Source: Chryseobacterium shigense
GTDB taxonomy: Bacteria > Bacteroidota > Bacteroidia > Flavobacteriales > Weeksellaceae
NCBI RefSeq assembly: GCF_900156575.1
Contig: NZ_FTNY01000003.1
Coordinates: 248,001 to 312,000 of the forward strand
Direction: 5' to 3'
Length of the DNA: 64,000 nucleotides
The notes under the pieces: model-generated
Databases searched by the model: none
Seen by the model: the letters and a program-made list of their open reading frames with translations, nothing else
What the model was told of the DNA's origin: nothing
Program-made: the position numbers and the translations under genes
In this document: one piece after another, positions 52,832 through 61,891 of the stretch
Numbering within the stretch: the stretch's first letter is position 1
How the letters are laid out: every line of letters begins with the position of its first letter

Positions 52832-55771
52832 TTAAAGAGTCGCCTGAAGACCAAAAGTGATCGTTCTCATCGCAGGATATCTGTAATACGTAGTTCCATC
52901 CAGTGACTGCTCCGGATCCATTCCTTTATGTTTATAGAAAGTCAGAAGGTTTTCAGCCTGAACATAAATTCTAAACTTCTTCAACCCCAGTTTTTCAAAA
53001 TAATCAGAAGGAAGGGTATATCCCAGACTCACATTTTTAAGTCGTGCATAAGTCCCGGAATACAAAAATCTTGAAGAAGAGGAATTCCAGTTATTCGTGG
53101 TTGTACTTAGTGCAGCAACATCTGTGTTAGGGTTTTCAGGAGTCCATCTGTTCAGCATTTCTGCACTCCAGGCACGTCCGCCGGAATTTCCGTTAGACAT
53201 CAATGAGGTATAATCCGTATCCAGAATCTTTCCGCCAATCCTGAATGTAAGCAATCCTGACAGATCAAAGTTTTTATACGCAATACTTGTGGAAAGCCCC
53301 CCTGTTAATTTAGGCAGTGCAGAGCCCTGAAACGTTCGGGTCGCCTTTGCGTATTCTGAAGTGGTTCCGTCTACTGTATTTCCGTTGGCATCCTGATAAA
53401 TATATCTCCATAAAGGTTTTCCGTTGGAAGGATCTACGCCTTTCCATTCCTGAATATAAAAATCATAAATAGAGCCTCCTACATCCAAACGCTTGGTTCC
53501 GGTGATTACCGCACCTTTTGGAAGCTTCGTAATTTTATTATTTAAAGTGCTCAGGTTCAGATCTACATTCCATTGGAAATTATCATTTTTGATCGGAGTT
53601 GTGAATAATGAAAATTCAAAACCTGTATTTTGTATCGTTCCGACATTAAAAGGAAAATCACTGATTCCCAGGGAAGGAGCAACTGGCATATTAAATAAAA
53701 GATCCTGACTTTTTCTTTTAAAATATTCGATATTCCCTTTCACTCTGTTGTTAAGAATGGCAAACTCTAAACCTACATTTAAATTAAGATTGGTTTCCCA
53801 CTTCACATCATTGGTCTGTACTTTTTCAAGAACCGTTCCCGGCTCTCCCAGGTTATTATAAAATTTGTATAATTCCTGATAAGCGTAATAAAGTGAAGAT
53901 CCGTTAGGCCTTAAGAGTTTATCATTTCCCTGACCTCCATAACTTGCCCGCAAGGTTAACTGATCAAAGATGTTCAAATCCTTGATGAAATCTTCGTTTG
54001 AAGCTTTCCATGAACCTCCCACAGACCAGAATTTCCCCCATCTGTTATCCGCATAGAATCTTGAAGACCCGTCTGCTCTTCCTGAAACAGATAAAAAGTA
54101 GGTATTGTTAAAATCATATTCTGCTCTTCCCAGGAAACTTAAAAGTGAAAATTGATTGCTGTTTCCACTAAAACTCCCCAATAATGCTGCGGCATCCGGC
54201 TCATAATAGTAAGGAAGGGAGAACTGGCTTCTGGAACCGGAAATCGTCTGATAATCGTATTTATAAAATTCCTGCCCTCCTAAAACATTGATATGATGCT
54301 TCCCGAATTTCTTGTCATAAGTCAGAATATTACTGGTCGTATAAGAAAGGGTTCTTGTGTTTGATCTTGTGACAGAACCCCCAATTTCACTTCCCTCTCC
54401 GATCAGCGGGTTTGAGTAATAATGTCCGTTGTAATTCACTAAATCAACAGAAAAACTGGTTTTAAATTTAAGTTCCGGAAGGAAAGTAAATTCTAAAAAT
54501 CCTTTTCCTGAAAAGTTATCTTCTTTATTTTCATTTTTATCCAAAGGCAAAGTTGCTGCTGCATTCTGATTCTGCAATGCACTGGTAGGTCTGTACTTTC
54601 CAAAATCATAGATTCTGTTTCCATCTGCATTCAGCCTGTAGCTTCCGTCATCATTTCTTTCGTAATACGGATAAAATGAAGGAACTACTCTTGCGGCCTG
54701 GATGATATTATCCTGTCTGGAATCTGAAGATGGCGGTGCGTTCTGAATACTGTTGGTGTAGCTTAAATTCACCCCAGCGTTCAGCCAGCTTTTAACCTCT
54801 GAATTAATCTTCAGTCGGGTTGCGAATTTTTGAAATCCTGATTCAATGGCGATTCCTTTGTCATCCAGATAGCCTAATGAAAAGAAGTAATTGCTTTTCT
54901 CACTCCCTCCGCTGATATCAAAATCTACCTGACTTCTGGAAGCTGTTCTTTGAAGAATATCCCGCCAGTCATCATTCCATAAAGGTTTTGCTCCGGGAAG
55001 AAGCTTTCCGTCTGCTCCTACAGGTTTGGGATAGGCAGTTCCGTAAGGATTGATTCCAAGTGCGGAAACAAGATTATCACTTGCCATCTGCCCTGCCTGC
55101 TGAGAAGATATCTGAGTGGATTGGTAACCGTTTCTCAGTGCTTCCCAGTACAATTGAAAATACTGATCTGTCGTTACCTGCTTATAATCCTTTACTGCTC
55201 TGCCAGAAAACCCCTGGCTGATATTAAAATTAACCCTGGATTCTCCTTTTTTACCGGATTTTGTGGTAATGATGATGATTCCATTAGCTCCTCTTGAACC
55301 GTATAACGAACTTGCCGTTGCATCTTTCAAAACACTGATGGATTCAATATCATTAGGACTGATGGAATTGATATTTCCGTCAAAAGGAATTCCGTCTACA
55401 ACGTAAAGAGGATCACTTGAAGCACTTATGGAACCTACTCCTCTTATTCTGATGGAGGCTGTAGATCCCGGTTGGCCGGAAGCACTTACAGCCTGGATTC
55501 CTGCTACCTGTCCTTCCAGAGCTTTTGTAATATTGGTAACCGCTCTGTTATTGATCTTATCGCTGGAGATAGTCGCTACGGAACCGGTATAACTTGTCCT
55601 CTTGGCTTTACCATAGGCAATCACCACTACTTCATCAATTTCTTTTTCTTTTATGGTATCTTTTTTCGGCTTGACTTCCTGTCCCTGTACAGCGACAATT
55701 CCCAGGAAAAACACAGCCACGGACGGAAGCCAGATTGTAGAATTATTTAATTTTTTGCTAATCATAATCAA
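52832..55771 (-). CDS. SusC/RagA TonB-linked outer-membrane transporter
   Basis: A 979-aa TonB-dependent barrel. A signal peptide is followed by a short acidic/Lys linker and a TonB-box-like EIDEVVVIAYG; there is no carboxypeptidase-regulatory domain. The plug has ALEGQVAGIQAVSASGQPG, SIRIRGVGS and LYVVDGIPFDGNINSISPND, with DATASSLYGSRGANGIIIIT. The remaining residues are the 22-strand barrel, ending RTITFGLQATL. The gene stands behind a SAM-I riboswitch, so methionine or a sulfur-containing nutrient is a possible substrate. Sequence alone does not tell the ligand. Confidence 0.94.
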   Translation of the reverse strand: MIMISKKLNNSTIWLPSVAVFFLGIVAVQGQEVKPKKDTIKEKEIDEVVVIAYGKAKRTSYTGSVATISSDKINNRAVTNITKALEGQVAGIQAVSASGQPGSTASIRIRGVGSISASSDPLYVVDGIPFDGNINSISPNDIESISVLKDATASSLYGSRGANGIIIITTKSGKKGESRVNFNISQGFSGRAVKDYKQVTTDQYFQLYWEALRNGYQSTQISSQQAGQMASDNLVSALGINPYGTAYPKPVGADGKLLPGAKPLWNDDWRDILQRTASRSQVDFDISGGSEKSNYFFSLGYLDDKGIAIESGFQKFATRLKINSEVKSWLNAGVNLSYTNSIQNAPPSSDSRQDNIIQAARVVPSFYPYYERNDDGSYRLNADGNRIYDFGKYRPTSALQNQNAAATLPLDKNENKEDNFSGKGFLEFTFLPELKFKTSFSVDLVNYNGHYYSNPLIGEGSEIGGSVTRSNTRTLSYTTSNILTYDKKFGKHHINVLGGQEFYKYDYQTISGSRSQFSLPYYYEPDAAALLGSFSGNSNQFSLLSFLGRAEYDFNNTYFLSVSGRADGSSRFYADNRWGKFWSVGGSWKASNEDFIKDLNIFDQLTLRASYGGQGNDKLLRPNGSSLYYAYQELYKFYNNLGEPGTVLEKVQTNDVKWETNLNLNVGLEFAILNNRVKGNIEYFKRKSQDLLFNMPVAPSLGISDFPFNVGTIQNTGFEFSLFTTPIKNDNFQWNVDLNLSTLNNKITKLPKGAVITGTKRLDVGGSIYDFYIQEWKGVDPSNGKPLWRYIYQDANGNTVDGTTSEYAKATRTFQGSALPKLTGGLSTSIAYKNFDLSGLLTFRIGGKILDTDYTSLMSNGNSGGRAWSAEMLNRWTPENPNTDVAALSTTTNNWNSSSSRFLYSGTYARLKNVSLGYTLPSDYFEKLGLKKFRIYVQAENLLTFYKHKGMDPEQSLDGTTYYRYPAMRTITFGLQATL

Positions 55772-55788
55772 TTTTATTTATCATATAT

Positions 55789-55825
55789 AAAAAATAGACC
55801 CTTTGCAGAAAATCCAGCAAAGGGT
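55789..55825 (-). terminator. Riboswitch-linked intrinsic terminator
   Basis: ACCCTTTGC (55798-55806) pairs with GCAAAGGGT (55817-55825). On the minus strand it is followed by a T run. It lies between the SAM aptamer and susC, so it is the likely expression platform. Confidence 0.8.
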
Positions 55826-55850
55826 ATCGATAAATACGATTAACCAAATG

Positions 55851-55944
55851 CTTATTTTTCCTTTAAAGGCTGAATGTAACACCTTGCACAGGGGCAGGTT
55901 GTCAAGATTTCACAGGGTCAGTTCCCTCCATCTTTCTTTATAAG
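55851..55944 (-). ncRNA. SAM-I (S-box) riboswitch
   Basis: The minus-strand RNA begins CUUAUAAAGAAAGAUGGAGG and continues with GACCC, UGAAA, GACAACC, then GCAAGGUGUUACAUUCAGC, and closes P1 with AUAAG pairing to CUUAU. These are the conserved blocks of SAM-I aptamers in order. A terminator follows at 55789-55825, giving a classic OFF switch on high SAM. Confidence 0.88.
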
Positions 55945-55962
55945 CCGATCGAAATATGTTTG

Positions 55963-56000
55963 CAAAGCTAAAAACATTTAGTCTACAAAACAAGTAGACT
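55963..56000 (-). promoter_or_regulatory. susCD promoter with 7-bp inverted repeat
   Basis: TAGCTTTG (minus) at 55963-55970 is the -7 box; a CAAG (TTG on minus) about 20 bp upstream fits -33. AGTCTAC (55980-55986) and GTAGACT (55994-56000) form an inverted repeat over the -33 region, a possible regulator site. Confidence 0.6.
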
Positions 56001-56152
56001 TTAATTTTTTTTATGATAGATTTTGAAAAATTAACGTAATTAAATTATAAAAACCACAAAAATAGAGGTTTAAAAGCATTATCAATTTCACCACATATGA
56101 CAAATATCAGTAAAAGAATACGATTTGAATAGGTTATGAATTTTTAAATAAA
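56001..56152. other. AT-rich spacer upstream of susCD
   Basis: Low-complexity A/T sequence between the susCD promoter and the terminator of the helix-turn-helix module. No gene or clear element seen. Confidence 0.4.
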
Positions 56153-56153
56153 A

Positions 56154-56174
56154 AATGACGTCAATGACGTCATT
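56154..56174 (-). terminator. Terminator of the helix-turn-helix module
   Basis: AATGACGTC pairs with GACGTCATT around a 3-nt loop, followed on the minus strand by T-rich sequence. Confidence 0.7.
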
Positions 56175-56230
56175 CATACATTAGTTGGGCTATTGATTAG
56201 AATTTTGAAGTAAAAATCATCTCTTGGTTA

Positions 56231-56557
56231 CTACTTCATAAATATTTTTTTCCACTTTGCGATTGAGTTTCTGCTTAATTTAAATTCATCTGCGATCCGC
56301 ATATTTGTATATCCATTTCTCTTTTGATATTCTAAAATATTCAAGATTGTGGCCTTATCATAGGCCTTATGTTTCTGATTGAATATCGAGGTCTCCAGAT
56401 CTTCAAAAGCAAAAATCAGCTGATTCAGTTTGATCACATCCAGAACAGATAAAACTTCCTTCTGCAAAATAGGATAACAGGATTCGTATTTTTCAGGATA
56501 CTTCTTGACAATAATCTCGGTATATATTTTTTTATAATTGGGTCCTGATTTTCCCAT
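56231..56557 (-). CDS. Helix-turn-helix protein (108 aa), third of a three-gene module
   Basis: A small basic protein with a C-terminal helix-turn-helix (about 65-108): YDKATILNILEYQKRNG, IADEFKLSRNSIAKWKKIF. The turn and recognition helix resemble those of IS-type transposase N-terminal helix-turn-helix domains, but there is no catalytic domain. The N-terminal part is helical (YKKIYTEIIVKKYPEKYES). It overlaps the preceding small gene by 26 nt. Function unknown. Confidence 0.65.
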   Translation of the reverse strand: MGKSGPNYKKIYTEIIVKKYPEKYESCYPILQKEVLSVLDVIKLNQLIFAFEDLETSIFNQKHKAYDKATILNILEYQKRNGYTNMRIADEFKLSRNSIAKWKKIFMK

Positions 56558-56756
56558 ACATTTTTTTGATTTCTATTTTAGACACATTTTCATTTTCAAA
56601 AAATATAAACAATACTGTTTTTCTATAGAAGCACCCCGTTTCAACAACATAAGTCCACTTATCTGATGGGTAGAAATTAAACTCGTGCCCCATTAATTTT
56701 AAAACCTGCGCTTTACCTTGATTTAATAAATAATCATATTTGTGTTTCATTTTCAC
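56532..56756 (-). CDS. Hypothetical 74-aa protein in the helix-turn-helix module
   Basis: A short beta-rich protein (NFYPSDKWTYVVETGCFYRK, VLFIFFENENVSKIEIKKMYGK). It overlaps the gene before it by 4 nt (ATGA) and the gene after it by 26 nt, so all three are made together. I do not recognise a family. The tight packing argues that it is real. Confidence 0.6.
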   Translation of the reverse strand: MKMKHKYDYLLNQGKAQVLKLMGHEFNFYPSDKWTYVVETGCFYRKTVLFIFFENENVSKIEIKKMYGKIRTQL

Positions 56757-57187
56757 TTCATCTTATTATACTTACTTATCCACTTGTAAAGTGTTGTTTT
56801 TGGAATTCCATATTCTTCTATAATTTGAAGTTTGGTTTTCTGACCTGTATTTAGCAATTCCAAAATAAAGTCTATCACTTGCCTGGTATATACATTTTTC
56901 CTGAACGCCGGTACAGAACCCTCTTGGCTTGATACTGTAACACCTGACTTCTTTTCAGGCGCAAATAAAATAAGATGCTGACAATAAATCCTGAAAAAAT
57001 CATACTCTAGGAGTTTGCACCATCGAAGAAGAACTTCTGTATCCATACTTTTCTGGTCATACATTGTATTTATTTCCTCCTCTGTGGTTTGATGAAAATT
57101 GCAGATCCGGACCATTGAAACGCCAGTCTCTTCCACTCTTTTTCTTATACATTCTCCTATACAAATCTCTTTAAAATTAAATTTCAT
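56753..57187 (-). CDS. Helix-turn-helix protein (144 aa), first of the module
   Basis: The N-terminal half (about 1-65) looks like an XRE-like helical domain (MVRICNFHQTTEEEINTMYDQ, LLRWCKLLEYDFFRIY). The C-terminal half (about 98-144) is a second helix-turn-helix: VIDFILELLNTGQKTKLQI, EYGIPKTTLYKWISKY. That half parallels the C-terminus of the 108-aa protein. Two unlike DNA-binding segments in one small protein with no enzyme domain suggest a regulator rather than a transposase. Confidence 0.68.
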   Translation of the reverse strand: MKFNFKEICIGECIRKRVEETGVSMVRICNFHQTTEEEINTMYDQKSMDTEVLLRWCKLLEYDFFRIYCQHLILFAPEKKSGVTVSSQEGSVPAFRKNVYTRQVIDFILELLNTGQKTKLQIIEEYGIPKTTLYKWISKYNKMK

Positions 57188-57246
57188 CAGATTTTTCTTA
57201 CCATATTGTACTCTACCTCGTCTTTAATTTTAACCGTTTTAAAACA

Positions 57247-57278
57247 GGAAAGAAGAACATATTGCAGCTCTTCTTTCC
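57247..57278 (-). terminator. Hairpin after the surface-protein gene
   Basis: GGAAAGAAGA pairs with TCTTCTTTCC around a 12-nt loop; the downstream T run on the minus strand is weak (TGTTTTAAAA). Confidence 0.5.
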
Positions 57279-57289
57279 CGATCATCTAT

Positions 57290-58546
57290 TTAATATAATC
57301 TCTGGATGGAAATATAAACCTCCAATGTATTATCTAAAGTATTTGAATCCGTAGTAGGAGTCCGGTCTCTGCCATTTACCGGTGTTCCTGTCATAGATTT
57401 GTTGTCTATACGTAAAATATAATATACTCTGTACCACTTATTATCTGTGGTTGTAATATCTACTGTTACAGTTTCATTAGATCCTTGAGAAAGAAATACA
57501 CCATCGTCAAACTGGGCATAATTTCCAGGGCCCAGCAATCTGTTGGCAGCATGGTCTCCCGTATAGGTAGAAACTTCAGAAACCCAAAGTTTTGCAGCTG
57601 AAGAAGATATATTGTAGAGACGCGGATCAAAATTAGTAGATCCTGTACTGCCACTATCAAATGCATTTGGAGCAGTGACAAAAGCATCAATTCTGAAGGT
57701 CCCATCGATGACAGGAAGATCTGTAAGAAACTGACTTAATAGAAATGATGCTGTCTTACGTGGAATGCTTTTATGATAGTAGGTTAATTCTCCTTGTGCA
57801 ATTGTTGAACCCGCGCCCACTACTGCACTACAAGTTTGCCCACCCACATTTATTGGAAAAGTTGTCGTTGTTGGACTACTTACAGTTGGAGTACCACTTA
57901 CAGAATAAATAAGCGTTCCTGAACCAACAGCAAAATTTCCAGATGTAACGGTTGCTGTAAGTCCGTTCACAGTGATGGTCTGTGCAGAATACACCCCTCC
58001 ATTTCCTCCAGTATAAGGAACAGTCAAAGTACCGGAATAAGGACTTCCGGCAGTATATGTACTTGGTGAAAAAGTCGCATTCGCGCAATCCAGAGAAGAA
58101 AGCGTTCCTGGAGCCAGAGATTTATTATCAAAAGTTCTCCATTCTGTTCCGTTCCAGAATACATAACCTACATAAACAAGTCCACCAGTTCCCAGGTTGT
58201 ATACAAGCAATCCAGCTGCCGGTGAAGGTATTGTAGCCTGATCAACATACGATGTTAATGCTGCTTTCGGGCCCAGCATTCCCTTTTTACTGCCAACTGC
58301 CAAACCGTCTACATTGATATCCAGAATAGCAGATGCAGCAGGAGTACTAGTACCAATACCAACACTTCCATCGGAAATTACTGTAAAATCATTAGATCCT
58401 TGTACTGCAGACGGAGCTCCGGTTGTAGGATTATCTTTCGAACCATCCACATGGAAAATACCACGAGGATTTGTAGTGTTGATTCCTACCTGGGAATATA
58501 TAAACCCGGAAGCAATCATAGCAAGAAATAATATTGTGTTTTTCAT
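57290..58546 (-). CDS. Exported repeat-rich surface protein
   Basis: A 418-aa protein from ATG 58546 (MKNTILFLAMIASGFIYSQV), which opens a signal peptide; 20 extra residues in the longer frame are unlikely. The first part has surface-protein features common in flavobacteria: GINTTNPRGIFHVDGSKDN, SVGIGTSTPAASAILDINVDG. The middle is Thr/Ser/Gly-rich (about 180-275), with beta repeats. The C-terminal domain (about 280-418) is beta-rich and ends LEVYISIQRLY, without a T9SS sorting domain. It belongs with the small protein upstream and perhaps the helix-turn-helix module downstream. Confidence 0.68.
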   Translation of the reverse strand: MKNTILFLAMIASGFIYSQVGINTTNPRGIFHVDGSKDNPTTGAPSAVQGSNDFTVISDGSVGIGTSTPAASAILDINVDGLAVGSKKGMLGPKAALTSYVDQATIPSPAAGLLVYNLGTGGLVYVGYVFWNGTEWRTFDNKSLAPGTLSSLDCANATFSPSTYTAGSPYSGTLTVPYTGGNGGVYSAQTITVNGLTATVTSGNFAVGSGTLIYSVSGTPTVSSPTTTTFPINVGGQTCSAVVGAGSTIAQGELTYYHKSIPRKTASFLLSQFLTDLPVIDGTFRIDAFVTAPNAFDSGSTGSTNFDPRLYNISSSAAKLWVSEVSTYTGDHAANRLLGPGNYAQFDDGVFLSQGSNETVTVDITTTDNKWYRVYYILRIDNKSMTGTPVNGRDRTPTTDSNTLDNTLEVYISIQRLY

Positions 58547-58652
58547 TTGTTTCAATTGTTTTTTAAGAAAAAATGGTAAAAGCGATTTTGGGAATACTTT
58601 TACCAAAGTATCATCATTTGTTTTTATAGAAGCATTTATGTTTTGTCTTATT

Positions 58653-59228
58653 TTAGGCAGAAATTACAGGAGGAGGCCTGATTGGACTATACCGATCTGG
58701 TGAAAATGTTTTTCCGGAGTTTTTGAAAAAAATAGTAATTGTCTTTTCAGAAGGAACCATCAGTAATAAAGGCAGGCAAAAAGGAGAAAAATCATAGGCA
58801 GGCTGATCACTTATTTTTGTAGCCTGAAGCTCAATAAAGAGCAAAGATCTGTATGCTCTCCCTTCATCGATACTTGATATTTCGACCTTCTGTATCGAAG
58901 GCTCTTGATGAATTTTCTTATCCTTTACTTTTTTCTCTTTTTCTGCTGTATCGGGTTTTCGTGAAGAGGACTTTACTAGAGTTTTGCAAACTATAGTATT
59001 TTTTTTTATGGTTTTTATTTCTGCATTGGAAAGCTTGTCAGCTCCAGAAATAATAGTCCCTTCAAGAATGTATATTTTAATTGGATGTTCGTTATTTTTG
59101 CTGTCAACCGAGTCTTTTTTATTTCCAGCCTGTATAAAAGAAAACAAGATAATCGTTGTCCCCCAAAAAAACCTTTTTACCAGGGACAGCAAAATCACTT
59201 GTGTATATTTTAATTCCGGAACAAACAT
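58653..59228 (-). CDS. Small exported protein with C-terminal PPP motif
   Basis: A 191-aa protein with one N-terminal hydrophobic segment and a Lys/Glu-rich linker (KPDTAEKEKKVKDKKIHQ). It ends SPIRPPPVISA, echoing the xPP ends of three other small proteins in this window. The ATG at 59228 is almost on the predicted transcription start: the -7 box TAGTTTTG (minus) is at 59233-59240. So the message is leaderless, or translation begins at a later GTG/TTG such as the GTG encoding V in TQVILLSLV. Function unknown. Confidence 0.55.
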   Translation of the reverse strand: MFVPELKYTQVILLSLVKRFFWGTTIILFSFIQAGNKKDSVDSKNNEHPIKIYILEGTIISGADKLSNAEIKTIKKNTIVCKTLVKSSSRKPDTAEKEKKVKDKKIHQEPSIQKVEISSIDEGRAYRSLLFIELQATKISDQPAYDFSPFCLPLLLMVPSEKTITIFFKNSGKTFSPDRYSPIRPPPVISA

Positions 59229-59633
59229 TTTGCAAAACTATACATAAAGTTAAGTCAAAAAACAATACTTCAAATCAAAATTTGAAAAATAACTTAAAGT
59301 CTATTAAACATTAATAATCAAATGATTAAGGCAGTCATTTTTTATGAATCAAAAAAATAACTCTACTTTTAACATAGAATTAAAATTTTAATTATGATCA
59401 TACATACAATAAGATAGATATGACTGAAGTTTCTGTTTACCCTTCTCATCAGATGATAAACTTATTAATATTCTAGATTCTAACAGAACATCATCCATTG
59501 AATGATGATCAAAATAGTTCAATACCTCAGGAAGATCAGGAAATAATTATTTTAGAAAAGATTGTGGCCATATCTCCAAGTGAATCATAATGGAGATGTA
59601 TAGAAATTATTTATCTTTGGATAAATTTTTCAT
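59229..59633. promoter_or_regulatory. Intergenic region with two promoters and a decayed ORF
   Basis: Holds the -7 box at 59233-59240 for the minus-strand gene and TATCTTTG at 59612-59619 for aroQ. Between them is an open frame with one stop, described separately. The rest is AT-rich. Confidence 0.5.
59420..59590 (+). pseudogene. Decayed small ORF with an internal TAG
   Basis: From ATG 59420 the frame reads MTEVSVYPSHQMINLLIF, then TAG at 59474-59476, then ILTEHHPLNDDQN, SSIPQEDQEIIILEKIVA, ISPSES and TAA. Continuity across one stop suggests a broken gene of 57 codons or more. Family unknown. Confidence 0.3.
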
Positions 59634-60044
59634 ATGAAAGTACTTATCATTAACGGTCCGAATCTTAATTTACTGGGGACAAGAGAACCGGAAGTGTACG
59701 GTACTGTTTCGATGGCTGATTATCTGGAAAAACTGGAAGCTGAGTTTTCACATGATGCGATCAGCTATTATCAGTCCAACATTGAAGGAGAAATCATCAA
59801 CAGACTTCAAGAAGATAATTTTGATGCTTTGATCATTAATCCCGGAGCATATACCCATTATTCTTATGCTATTTCGGACTGTTTAAAAAACATTCGCAAA
59901 CCGAAGGTTGAAGTTCACATCAGTAACATTTATAAAAGGGAGGAGTTTCGACAGAAATCAGTAACGGCAGCCAGTACAGATGCAGTATTATCAGGGTTTG
60001 GAATGAATGGATACAGACTGGCTTTATTAAGCTTAAAAGCTTAA
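59634..60044 (+). CDS. aroQ: Type II 3-dehydroquinate dehydratase
   Basis: The third step of the shikimate pathway: 3-dehydroquinate to 3-dehydroshikimate. The 136-aa length is typical. Catalytic Tyr22 lies in EPEVYG, the substrate-site Asn69 and His75 in INPGAYTHYS, and His95 in VEVHISNIYKREEFR. The gene is monocistronic, with its own -7 box 15 bp upstream, and converges on pckA with a shared terminator. Confidence 0.96.
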   Translation: MKVLIINGPNLNLLGTREPEVYGTVSMADYLEKLEAEFSHDAISYYQSNIEGEIINRLQEDNFDALIINPGAYTHYSYAISDCLKNIRKPKVEVHISNIYKREEFRQKSVTAASTDAVLSGFGMNGYRLALLSLKA

Positions 60045-60115
60045 TTTCATTTCCCAATCAGATCAAAATTGACACAGATCAGATTTTTTATCCGGTAAGA
60101 AATAAAGACATTAAA

Positions 60116-60140
60116 AAAGCCTCATCGTTGATGAGGCTTT
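60116..60140. terminator. Bidirectional terminator between aroQ and pckA
   Basis: AAAGCCTCATC pairs with GATGAGGCTTT around GTT, flanked by A and T runs. Confidence 0.9.
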
Positions 60141-60147
60141 TATTATA

Positions 60148-61764
60148 TTAGATCGTTTGTTGCTGAAGCTGAGGTCCTGAAGAAATTAATTTCTTCCCTT
60201 CTTCAGTATCGCAATACTGTTCAAAGTTTTTGATATATCTTGCCGCAAGATCTTTTGCTTTTTCTTCCCATTCCGTAGCGCTATTATACGTTTCTCTAGG
60301 ATCTAAGATTCCTTCAGAAACATTTGGAAGCTGTGTAGGGATTTCAAGGTTCATGATTGGAACATGCGCTTTAGGAGCGTTTTCAATAGAGCCATCGATG
60401 ATGGAATCAATAATAGCTCTTGTATCTTTCAGAGAAATTCTCTTTCCTGTACCGTTCCATCCTGTATTGACCAAATAAGCTTTAGCTCCGTGTTCTTTCA
60501 TCTTCCCGATCAATGTTTTAGAATACATGGTAGGATGAAGAGTAAGGAAAGCTTCACCAAATGCCGGAGAAAAAGAAGGTTCCGGTTCAGTGATTCCTCT
60601 TTCTGTACCTGCTAATTTAGAAGTATATCCACAAAGGAAGTGGTATTGTGCCTGGTTTTCATCTAAAATAGAAACCGGAGGTAATACTCCAAATGCATCA
60701 GCAGAAAGGTAAACAATCTTTTTAGCATGTCCTGCCTTGGAAGGAAGAACAATTTTATTGATATGGTAAATTGGGTAAGATACTCTTGTATTTTCAGTGA
60801 TAGATCCGTCAGTATAGTCAGCGATACCATTGTTCACTACTACATTTTCAAGAAGCGCATCTCTTTTGATTGCTCTGAAAATATCCGGTTCTTTTTCTTC
60901 AGAAAGATCGATCACTTTAGCATAACATCCACCTTCATAATTGAATACTCCATTGTTATCCCAACCGTGCTCATCGTCACCGATCAGGAATCTTTTCGGA
61001 TCTGCAGACAATGTTGTTTTTCCTGTTCCTGAAAGACCGAAGAAAAGAGCTACATCTCCATCTTCACCTACGTTTGCAGAACAGTGCATAGAAGCCATTC
61101 CTTTCAGTGGAAGATAGTAGTTCATCATCGCAAACATCCCTTTTTTCATTTCACCGCCGTACCAGGTACCTCCGATGATCTGTATTTTTTGGGTAAGATT
61201 GAACATAATGAAGTTTTCAGAATTCAATTCCTGAGCTTCCCAGTTCGGGTTGGTGGTTTTAGAACCATTGATTACTGTGAAATCCGGCTCTCCGAAGTTT
61301 TCCAGCTCGTAGTGAGACGGACGAATAAACATATTAGTAACGAAATGCGCCTGCCACGCTACTTCAACGATGAACCTTACTTTTAGCCTTGTATCTGTAT
61401 TGGTACCACAAAAAGCATCCACTACATAAATTTTCTTAGCTTCCGAAAGCTGGTTCAGCACTAATCCTTTACAAGCATCAAAAGTTTCTGAAGTGGTAGG
61501 AAGGTTTACTTTTCCATCCCAGAAAATTGTGTTTCTTGTAACATCATCCTGAACTATATATCTGTCTTTAGGTGAACGACCTGTGAAAATTCCAGTTTTT
61601 ACTGATACTGCACCAGATTCTGTAAGTTCAGCTTCCTCAAAGCCTTGATTTTCAGGAGACACTTCAGCCTGATATAACTCTTCGTAAGATGGGTTATAGA
61701 CTAATTCGTAATTTCCTTTAATCCCTAATTTTTCTAAATCCTGGATGATTTTAGCGTGTTTCAT
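60148..61764 (-). CDS. pckA: Phosphoenolpyruvate carboxykinase (ATP)
   Basis: A gluconeogenic enzyme converting oxaloacetate plus ATP to PEP. The 538-aa length is standard. It shows [12 protein letters not shown] near the N-terminus, [20 protein letters not shown], the kinase-1a loop [17 protein letters not shown] and the following [21 protein letters not shown]. The gene stands alone; a -7 box TAATTTTG (minus) lies at 61800-61807, 36 bp upstream. Confidence 0.97.
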   Translation of the reverse strand: MKHAKIIQDLEKLGIKGNYELVYNPSYEELYQAEVSPENQGFEEAELTESGAVSVKTGIFTGRSPKDRYIVQDDVTRNTIFWDGKVNLPTTSETFDACKGLVLNQLSEAKKIYVVDAFCGTNTDTRLKVRFIVEVAWQAHFVTNMFIRPSHYELENFGEPDFTVINGSKTTNPNWEAQELNSENFIMFNLTQKIQIIGGTWYGGEMKKGMFAMMNYYLPLKGMASMHCSANVGEDGDVALFFGLSGTGKTTLSADPKRFLIGDDEHGWDNNGVFNYEGGCYAKVIDLSEEKEPDIFRAIKRDALLENVVVNNGIADYTDGSITENTRVSYPIYHINKIVLPSKAGHAKKIVYLSADAFGVLPPVSILDENQAQYHFLCGYTSKLAGTERGITEPEPSFSPAFGEAFLTLHPTMYSKTLIGKMKEHGAKAYLVNTGWNGTGKRISLKDTRAIIDSIIDGSIENAPKAHVPIMNLEIPTQLPNVSEGILDPRETYNSATEWEEKAKDLAARYIKNFEQYCDTEEGKKLISSGPQLQQQTI

Positions 61765-61891
61765 TTTACTTATATTTTCTATTTCTTTATTGGGTTCAAC
61801 AAAATTAATATTAATTATTTGTTAAAGGTGGTTTAAATATAATGATATAAGTCAGAATGACAAATAAAAAAAAAGGATTGTAAATTATTGA

